Below, one piece after another: positions 6,835 to 7,390 of a DNA stretch of 7,390 nt. The stretch spans positions 1 through 7,390 of the forward strand of contig JAKAYZ010000092.1 of assembly GCA_021816165.1 (NCBI GenBank), read 5' to 3'. The notes beneath the pieces were generated by a model. The model was given only the letters and a program-made list of their open reading frames with translations. It did no database searches and was not told where the DNA came from. Position numbers and translations under genes: made by a program. Numbering within the stretch: position 1 is the first letter of the stretch; every line of letters begins with the position of its first letter. Origin of the DNA: Planctomycetota bacterium. GTDB taxonomy: Bacteria > Planctomycetota > Phycisphaerae > WQYP01.

Positions 6835-7390
6835 ATGAGCAAACAGAAGCGTGTGGTGATTATTGGGGCTGGGCCGGGGGGGCTGGCGTCGGCGATGTTG
6901 TTGGCTAAGGCTGGTCTGGATGTCACGATCCTTGAACGGCTGGACCGTGTGGGCGGGCGAACCAGTGCCATTGAAAGTGATGGGTTCCGGTTTGATGCGG
7001 GACCGACATTTTTTCTCTATCCGGAAATCCTCAAGGATATTTTTGCCGCCGCAGGATATGATTTATTTCACGAAGTTCCCATGCGCCGACTGGATCCACA
7101 ATATCGTCTGACCTTTGCCGGACGGGGTGAAATTGTTGCCACGGGTGATGTCGCGAAGATGCAGGCGGCCATGGCGGTACTGGCTCCGGAAGATGCGAAA
7201 AATCTGCCGCGCTTTTTGCGAGAAAATCGTGATAAACTTGCGGCTTTTGCCCCGTGCTTGCAATCTTCGTTTTCCGGCTGGCGGGATGTGGCCACGGGCC
7301 GCATGATGAAATTGCTGCCCATGCTGCGACCGTGGAATTCGCTGGATCGGGAGTTGCAACGTTATTTCGCTGATCCACGCATTCGCCTGG
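6835..7390 (+). CDS. crtI: CrtI-family phytoene desaturase, N-terminal part (cut by right edge)
   Basis: The 185 visible codons encode the FAD-binding start of a carotenoid desaturase, usually about 500 residues, which introduces double bases-of-conjugation into phytoene or a related polyene at the membrane, with FAD as electron acceptor. Residues 7-34 form the Rossmann fold: V-V-I-I-G-A-G-P-G-G-L-A-S-A (G11, G13, G16), ending at E34, which binds the ADP ribose. Next come V-G-G-R-T-S (39-44) and F-D-A-G-P-T-F-F (53-60), both hallmarks of the CrtI group. L-D-P-Q-Y-R-L and the later W and R-P-W stretches fit too. Residue 7 starts the fold, so the ATG at 6835 fits the family. The frame is open further up to an ATG at 6697, but the extra 46 residues match nothing I know. 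The ribosome binding site is weak. CrtN-like, CrtD-like or isomerase members share this N-terminus, so the exact substrate is open. It is transcribed away from the other genes. Confidence 0.9.
   Translation, partial: MSKQKRVVIIGAGPGGLASAMLLAKAGLDVTILERLDRVGGRTSAIESDGFRFDAGPTFFLYPEILKDIFAAAGYDLFHEVPMRRLDPQYRLTFAGRGEIVATGDVAKMQAAMAVLAPEDAKNLPRFLRENRDKLAAFAPCLQSSFSGWRDVATGRMMKLLPMLRPWNSLDRELQRYFADPRIRL

Noticed and set aside
6648..6908. Rightward 86-codon open frame beginning with ATG AAA AAA
   Set aside because: It overlaps the first 74 bases of the clear CrtI gene in another frame, and its sequence is rich in W, G and R with no recognisable motif.

Overview
The window looks like part of a chromosome from an environmental bacterium, most likely a member of the Planctomycetota (possibly Phycisphaerae-like). 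This placement is an inference with moderate to low confidence. It rests on large exported proteins of unknown role, a sensor-type beta-propeller joined to a TQGdW/RYG module, and a CrtI-type carotenoid desaturase. There is no rRNA, tRNA or universal marker gene to settle it. The DNA is moderately GC-rich by eye. I see no transposase, integrase, CRISPR array or tRNA.

Layout. Most of the window is a leftward (minus-strand) run of three genes. The first (3673-6363) encodes a large exported protein: seven two-component-regulator-type propeller blades, then a C-terminal region of about 370 residues with a TQGDW..RYG module. The second (2106-3680) overlaps it by 8 bases, has a strong Shine-Dalgarno sequence, and encodes a 524-residue exported protein with an Ig-like N-terminal module. 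The third (270-2030), 75 bases further on, encodes a 586-residue exported protein with a duplicated beta-rich domain on either side of an NTF2-like central domain. Beyond it, at 1-193, is a frameshifted remnant of a paralogue of the second gene, which runs off the left edge.

To the right, a gene-free stretch (6364-6834) separates this run from a rightward gene, a CrtI-family phytoene desaturase (6835 to the right edge, N-terminal 185 residues only). The stretch holds candidate promoters in both directions, a perfect 8-bp-arm inverted repeat and a three-copy 8-bp tandem repeat. A short GC-rich palindrome lies in the doubtful 5' end of the propeller gene.

How the genes work together. The overlap, the spacing and the export signals suggest that the three leftward genes form one operon making envelope or extracellular proteins, perhaps for binding or handling ligands or surface polymers. 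No catalytic motif is visible in any of them, so the function is unknown. The carotenoid gene is divergent and probably unrelated in function, although the two units could share control through the intergenic palindrome. I found no clear defence, mobile or biosynthetic novelty. The most unusual items are the decayed paralogue, the duplicated-domain architecture of the third gene, and the palindrome-bearing 5' end of the propeller gene.
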